A DNA stretch of 16,881 bases from CAYXWM01 sp964468805 (GTDB lineage: Bacteria; Bacillota; Clostridia; Lachnospirales; WRBF01). Made by a program: the position numbers and the translations under genes. The DNA lies in contig CAYXWM010000052.1 of NCBI GenBank assembly GCA_964468805.1, positions 1 through 16,881 of the forward strand, in the 5' to 3' direction. Of the stretch, positions 13,196-16,881 are shown in pieces. The notes under the pieces were generated by a model that saw nothing but the letters and a program-made list of their open reading frames with translations, was not told where the DNA came from and did no database searches. Numbering within the stretch: the first letter of the stretch is position 1; each line of letters begins with the position of its first letter.

Positions 13196-14203
13196 TTATA
13201 GAAGTACAACCTCGGCTTTTTTACAAATTTCTAAAGTTTCCTTATCCCATACACTTACTTGCACTTCGCCCACATGTGCTTTTTCAAGAATAAGTAAACA
13301 CAATCTTGACTGACCTATACCACCACCCATAGTTAAGGGCAATTGACCGTCCAAAAGCATTTTGTGAAAGAGAAATTCCTTACGACTTTCGCACTTAGCC
13401 TTTTTAAGTTGTAGTTCCATTGAGGCAGGATCAACGCGTATACCCATGGAGGATATTTCTATGGCACAGTCCAAAACGTCGCACCAAAACAGTATATCCC
13501 CATTTAGGGTCCAATCATCGTAGTCGGGAGCTCTGCCGTCGTGTTTTGTTCCGGAAGCCAAAACATCGCCTATTTGCATAAGAAATACGGTTTTGTTTTC
13601 TTTAACATAGCGGTTTTCACGCTCTTTTGGAGTAAGTTCGGGGTAGAGGTTCTCCAGTTCTTGAGTGGTTATAAAAGCAATTTTGTTTGATAATTCAAAT
13701 TCCAATTTAGGATATATTGCGGCAACGGATTTTTTGGTTTCACAGATGGCATCAACAATTTTTTGCACTGTTTCTTTTAAAAATTCAACGTTTCTTGTGG
13801 AGCTGTCAATTACGCTTTCCCAGTCCCATTGGTCAACGTAGATGGAATGCAAGTTATCCATTTCTTCGTCTCTGCGGATAGCGTTCATATCCGTATATAT
13901 GCCTTCGCCAACTCCGAAGCCGTATTTATGTAAAGCCATTCTCTTCCATTTTGCCAAAGAATGTACTACCTGAGCATTTGTTTTGGTTTCCAAAATATCA
14001 AATTCTACGGCTCTCTCAGTTCCGTTTAAGTCATCGTTTAAGCCGGTGTTTTGCTCAACAAATAAAGGAGCGGATATTCTTTTGAGATTTAAAGCCTTGC
14101 TTAACCTATCCTCAAATTCTCTCTTTAAAAAACCCACTGCATTTTGAGTTTCATATAATGAAAGCTTTGTTTCATAAGTTGATGGGATAAAAGTTTTGCT
14201 CAT
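13196..14203 (-). CDS. asnA: aspartate–ammonia ligase (asparagine synthetase A)
   Basis: A 335-residue enzyme that makes asparagine from aspartate, ammonia and ATP, releasing AMP and pyrophosphate. It is a class II aminoacyl-tRNA-synthetase-like fold; E. coli AsnA has 330 residues. Clear landmarks are YETQNAVGFLKREFEDRLSKALNL, SAPLFVEQNTGLNDDLNGTERAV, the HSLAKWKRMALHKYG block, and the C-terminal motif-3-like GGGIGQSRLCLLILEKAH (293-310) with the ATP-binding arginine. ATG 14203 has AGGGAA upstream. It is a single-gene unit with its own promoter and terminator. No T-box or other recognised leader was seen in the 360 bases upstream. Confidence 0.96.
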   Translation of the reverse strand: MSKTFIPSTYETKLSLYETQNAVGFLKREFEDRLSKALNLKRISAPLFVEQNTGLNDDLNGTERAVEFDILETKTNAQVVHSLAKWKRMALHKYGFGVGEGIYTDMNAIRRDEEMDNLHSIYVDQWDWESVIDSSTRNVEFLKETVQKIVDAICETKKSVAAIYPKLEFELSNKIAFITTQELENLYPELTPKERENRYVKENKTVFLMQIGDVLASGTKHDGRAPDYDDWTLNGDILFWCDVLDCAIEISSMGIRVDPASMELQLKKAKCESRKEFLFHKMLLDGQLPLTMGGGIGQSRLCLLILEKAHVGEVQVSVWDKETLEICKKAEVVLL

Positions 14204-14506
14204 ATGGGCATTCCCTTCATAATAAATTTACGTAAACTTAACGCATTGGAGTAATTTAAGCGAATGTATTTTCAATAAATTTTGACGCTAAATTGTGTTT
14301 TCATAGGTTCCAAAGTATTTACAGAAACAATATATACATTATAACTTTAACCTTATAATAAAATCAATAAAATTTTTAGATATATTAAAGGTTGGATAGG
14401 TAATAACAAATACGTATTTTTTAGTGATGAGCATGATTAAGTAAAATAACTTTAATTGCTGTTCTTTATTCATTTAAATATAACCACGGGCTTCCTCAAA
14501 AAAACT
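14204..14506. other. noncoding asnA upstream region
   Basis: Very AT-rich with no gene-like reading frame. On the minus strand TTGATT (14367-14362), 18 bases and TATAAT (14343-14338) form a likely asnA promoter, implying a leader of about 128 bases. I looked for the T-box consensus (AGGGTGG…) and did not see it. The FocA-type gene's terminator lies at the far end. Confidence 0.4.
14338..14367 (-). promoter_or_regulatory. predicted promoter of asnA
   Basis: TTGATT and a perfect TATAAT on the minus strand, 18 bases apart. The spacing and boxes are good, but the region is so AT-rich that chance matches are likely. Confidence 0.4.
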
Positions 14507-14539
14507 AAAGGCATCGCAATTTGTATTTGCAACGCCTTT
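14498..14539 (-). terminator. terminator of the FocA-type gene
   Basis: On the minus strand, AAAGGCGTTGCAA and TTGCGATGCCTTT form a 13-pair stem with two wobble pairs, followed by AGTTTTTTT. It lies 24 bases past the stop. Confidence 0.85.
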
Positions 14540-14562
14540 ATCTTTAATTTATTTAATATTTA

Positions 14563-15408
14563 TTATTTAGCTGAAGCTGATTTTGATTTTTTAAGATATA
14601 CGCACCAGTAAATTACTCCAACAAATAACACACCGCCGACTATGTTTCCAAGAGTAACGGGAATTAAGTTATTTGTAATCATAGTGCCCCAATTTAAGTT
14701 TGCAATTTTATCAGCCGCAAGACCGGATTTTTCTACGAAATCGGGATTTCCGGAAGCCATAATTCCGGCAGGTATGTAATACATATTGGCAACGCTATGT
14801 TCGTAACCGCTGGTAACAAACAGCCAAATGGGGAATAATGCAGCAAAAATTTTGCTTACTACGTCCTTAGCGGCGGCAGCCATCCAAACCGCAAGACAAA
14901 CAAGCCAGTTACACAGGATACCTGAAATAAAAGCTGCTCCGAAGCTTAAACTGACTTTACCTGAGGCTATTTTAATTGTGAAGGCACCTAAGTCTCCGGC
15001 ACCGTATGTAAGTTGAGGAATTGCGAGAACCATGGTAGCAATGAGAACAGCACCGATAAAGTTTCCGAAATAAACAAAGAACCAGTTCTTAAACATAGCC
15101 CCGGGTTTAACTTTGCCGTCAAGCACGGAAATTATTATCAATGAGTTACCGGTGAAAAGTTCAGCCCCGCAAAGTAATACCAACATAAGTCCGGCAGGGA
15201 AAAGCAAACCTGCAAAATATTTTTGAATGCCTGTGGGTTCAATGGCGTAGACGCCCACGTTGGAGCCGGCTGCCGCAAAGGCGATGAAAGCCCCTGCCAA
15301 AATGCCCAGCAGCAACATCTTCCACCGGTTCATACTTGTTTTTGCCACACCTACATCCAAAAATGCGTTGGCAATTTCCTTTGGAGCCAAAAAATTCTTG
15401 TTGTCCAT
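14563..15408 (-). CDS. formate/nitrite transporter family channel (FocA-like)
   Basis: A 281-residue membrane channel for small anions, forming pentamers with one pore per subunit. Six hydrophobic spans are visible. The family signatures are present: LCGAELFTGNSLI (79-91, the omega-loop region), NWFFVYFGNFIGAVL (108-122), ILCNWLVCLAVWMA (164-177), and FVTSGYEHSVANMYYIP (197-213) with the pore histidine His204. In an anaerobe it most likely exports or imports formate from mixed-acid fermentation, but nitrite or hydrosulfide channels share these motifs and cannot be excluded. ATG 15408 follows AAGGAGAG. It is a single-gene unit with its own terminator and an unusually structured leader. Confidence 0.93.
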   Translation of the reverse strand: MDNKNFLAPKEIANAFLDVGVAKTSMNRWKMLLLGILAGAFIAFAAAGSNVGVYAIEPTGIQKYFAGLLFPAGLMLVLLCGAELFTGNSLIIISVLDGKVKPGAMFKNWFFVYFGNFIGAVLIATMVLAIPQLTYGAGDLGAFTIKIASGKVSLSFGAAFISGILCNWLVCLAVWMAAAAKDVVSKIFAALFPIWLFVTSGYEHSVANMYYIPAGIMASGNPDFVEKSGLAADKIANLNWGTMITNNLIPVTLGNIVGGVLFVGVIYWCVYLKKSKSASAK

Positions 15409-15441
15409 TGAATTTCTCTCCTTTACAAATAATATTTAGTT

Positions 15442-15538
15442 GTTAAAAAATAAACTTATTATTTTTTAACATTTACCGACCTTTAAGGAGAAGCTCTGCT
15501 TTTTTAGCAAATTCTCACAATCAGAGAAACCGGTCGGT
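15442..15538 (-). other. structured leader of the FocA-type gene, possible cis-regulatory RNA
   Basis: On the transcript side, ACCGACC (15538-15532) pairs with GGTCGGT (15481-15475), enclosing about 50 bases. Inside are CTCTG and CAGAG (5 pairs), TGCT/AGCA and an alternative TCTC/GAGA helix. Next comes an AT-only perfect 12-pair hairpin at 15470-15442 (GTTAAAAAATAA with TTATTTTTTAAC). The ribosome site follows 20 to 30 bases later. I could not match it to a known riboswitch class. Confidence 0.5.
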
Positions 15539-15549
15539 CATAGCCACGG

Positions 15550-15578
15550 TGTATATAATTCATAACTCTAAGCGTAAA
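15550..15578 (-). promoter_or_regulatory. predicted promoter of the FocA-type gene
   Basis: TTTACG (15578-15573), a 17-base spacer and TATACA (15555-15550) on the minus strand. Each box has four of six consensus bases. The start it predicts, near 15543, would place the outer stem of the structured leader at the very 5' end of the RNA. Confidence 0.35.
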
Positions 15579-15904
15579 TATTTTATAACATTTTAGAAGA
15601 AAAATCAAGTATTAATTACAAAGAACCAAGCATTTACAACAATAATAGATAAAATTCGGTATAATACCGCCTTTTCTTTGGTAAATTTTACGCTACCGTT
15701 GCTTTAGAAATATGTATATTCAATAGAACCTATCATTATGATAATATGTAAATTAAAGCTTATATCTAATCTTTGTTATAGGAATATTTCTTTTATAGCA
15801 CTCAAATATTTTCCTGTAAATCCTACGTCCGGTCAAATCATCCGGGGCAGAAAATTATCCTTGCATTCAAAAAGATTAGATATTATTACTTCAAAAAACG
15901 CATT
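15579..15904. other. noncoding region between the FocA-type and nucleotidyltransferase genes
   Basis: About 330 bases with no convincing gene. It contains a perfect 13-base palindrome, CGGTATAATACCG (15657-15669), and otherwise AT-rich sequence. A 62-codon reading frame at 15738-15926 has no ribosome site and no recognisable similarity, and it runs into the downstream terminator. Confidence 0.4.
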
Positions 15905-15940
15905 AAAAAGGGCAAGGTACAGTTAACAAATACTTTGCCC
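15905..15940 (-). terminator. terminator of the nucleotidyltransferase gene
   Basis: On the minus strand, GGGCAAAGTA (15940-15931) and TACCTTGCCC (15919-15910) form a 10-position stem with one mismatch, followed by TTTTT. It lies 30 bases past the stop. Confidence 0.8.
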
Positions 15941-15969
15941 GTTTAAGAAAGTATGTTTACGAAAAAATT

Positions 15970-16872
15970 TTAGTTCCAAAGAGAAGAGGGGTATGCACCG
16001 CTTGATTTTAAGTTGGCTATAGCCTTTACCACTCTTTCCTTATCCTCTTTATAGGTTACCCCAAACCACTTGTCTTTTGATTCCAAAACTTTAACGGTAG
16101 CTTCATTATCTTTTAATAGCCTGCCTATGGCGTTAGGAAGGTAACATTCGCATTTTAAGGGGTTGCCCGGCAATTCGTTATTAAGGAAAGTTTTAAAATA
16201 CTCTTCCAGTTTGGGGAAAATATCCGGGGTAAGCCCCCAGAAGTTCATGGAAACTATGCTGTCTTGAGGAACAAGACCCCATTTATCGTCTTCCAGATAT
16301 TGAATCTGACCGTCACGTAATTCCACATGAGTACGTTCCACAATATTTTGCAAGAAACCTTCCTTTGCTTCACAAACACCACGAGCCACATGACCATGTT
16401 CAGTCAAAGTGTTTTCCAGTAAATAGCTGACCATCGCAAATTCCATGCCTTTGGTGTTCTTTAAGAATTTATATATTAAATCATAGGCAGAAAATCCGTA
16501 AAAATCGTCTGCATTAAGAACGGCAAAATTACCGTCAACAAGATTTTTACAGGAAAGAACGGCTTGAACTGTACCCCAAGGTTTTACTCTGCCTTCCGGT
16601 ACGGTATATCCCTCCGGCAATTCGGAGATTTCCTGATAGGCATATTCAACCTGAATGTGCTTTGCCACACGATCCCCAAAAACTTGTTTAAAGTCCTGTT
16701 CAATTTCTTTTTTAATAATGAAGATAACTTTTTTGAAGCCGGCTCTGATAGCGTCAAACACGGAAAAGTCTATAATTAATTCATTATTATCAGACACGGG
16801 GTCCATTTGCTTTAATCCGCCGTAACGACTGCCCATACCCGCAGCCATTACCACCAAAATAGGTTCGCTCAT
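15970..16872 (-). CDS. sugar-phosphate nucleotidyltransferase family protein
   Basis: A 300-residue Rossmann-like nucleotidyltransferase. The N-terminal nucleotide-binding motif is MAAGMGSRYGGLKQM (9-23), a variant of the GxGxRxxPxxK loop in which GLKQ follows. KPWGTVQAVL (97-106) and LNADDFYG (119-126, Asp122 and Asp123 as likely metal ligands) complete the active site. Family members join a sugar phosphate to NTP to make an activated NDP-sugar for cell-wall or polysaccharide synthesis. This subgroup is widespread in Bacillota and the exact sugar and nucleotide are not evident. There is no C-terminal hexapeptide-repeat acetyltransferase domain, unlike GlmU. ATG 16872 has GGAG at the window edge, so the gene is complete. 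What lies upstream is unseen. Confidence 0.88.
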   Translation of the reverse strand: MSEPILVVMAAGMGSRYGGLKQMDPVSDNNELIIDFSVFDAIRAGFKKVIFIIKKEIEQDFKQVFGDRVAKHIQVEYAYQEISELPEGYTVPEGRVKPWGTVQAVLSCKNLVDGNFAVLNADDFYGFSAYDLIYKFLKNTKGMEFAMVSYLLENTLTEHGHVARGVCEAKEGFLQNIVERTHVELRDGQIQYLEDDKWGLVPQDSIVSMNFWGLTPDIFPKLEEYFKTFLNNELPGNPLKCECYLPNAIGRLLKDNEATVKVLESKDKWFGVTYKEDKERVVKAIANLKSSGAYPSSLWN

Positions 16873-16881
16873 AATATCTCC

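Noticed and set aside
14204..14506. T-box leader for asnA
   Set aside because: Asparagine genes in Bacillota often have one, but the T-box consensus and specifier-stem features were not found.
15738..15926. 62-codon plus-strand frame in the noncoding region
   Set aside because: No ribosome site, no similarity, and it runs into the terminator of the nucleotidyltransferase gene.
1..16881. tRNA, rRNA, CRISPR, transposase, phage or toxin-antitoxin genes
   Set aside because: None of their hallmark sequences was seen on either strand.

Overview
This AT-rich window reads like a chromosomal segment of an anaerobic Gram-positive bacterium, most likely a clostridial Bacillota. That placement is an inference. 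It rests on strong GGAGG/GGTGAT ribosome sites, many short hairpin-plus-T-run terminators, a lipoprotein-type sugar-binding protein, and a gene set typical of anaerobes: a desulfoferrodoxin, an iron-sulfur-flavoprotein-like protein, a FocA-type formate channel, AsnA, and a NimA-like flavin protein. No rRNA, tRNA, CRISPR array, transposase or phage gene was seen.

Layout. Bases 3-101 are probably the end of a gene cut by the window edge. Next come a LacI-family repressor (minus strand) and a 425-base upstream region with two identical perfect palindromes, one lying over its predicted promoter. From 1.6 to 4.9 kb is a block with a stress and redox flavour: a helix-turn-helix/superoxide-reductase fusion, a divergent GNAT-like protein, a glyoxalase-fold protein with a highly palindromic leader, and two translationally coupled flavodoxin-fold proteins. 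A 105-base imperfect inverted repeat separates these from an AraC-type regulator.

From 6.0 to 11.1 kb, divergent from the AraC gene, lies a sugar-use operon: a D-lyxose-isomerase-family enzyme, an AllA-like cupin, and a complete RbsA/RbsC/RbsB-type ABC importer. The binding protein has its own likely promoter, and the operon ends in a strong terminator. The importer would bring in a sugar, the isomerase would convert it, and the AraC protein would sense it and switch on the shared divergent promoter region. No sugar kinase is encoded here.

From 11.3 kb on are single housekeeping or accessory genes, mostly with their own terminators: a NimA/PNPOx-like flavin protein, a PhzF-type isomerase, a small lipoprotein, AsnA, a FocA-family channel with a structured leader, and a sugar-phosphate nucleotidyltransferase.

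The most interesting points are the internal ribosome site and ATG exactly at the domain boundary of the HTH/desulfoferrodoxin fusion, the run of abutting palindromes in the glyoxalase leader, the long inverted repeat at 4958-5062, the structured leader before the FocA-type gene, and the flavoprotein pair whose motifs complement each other.
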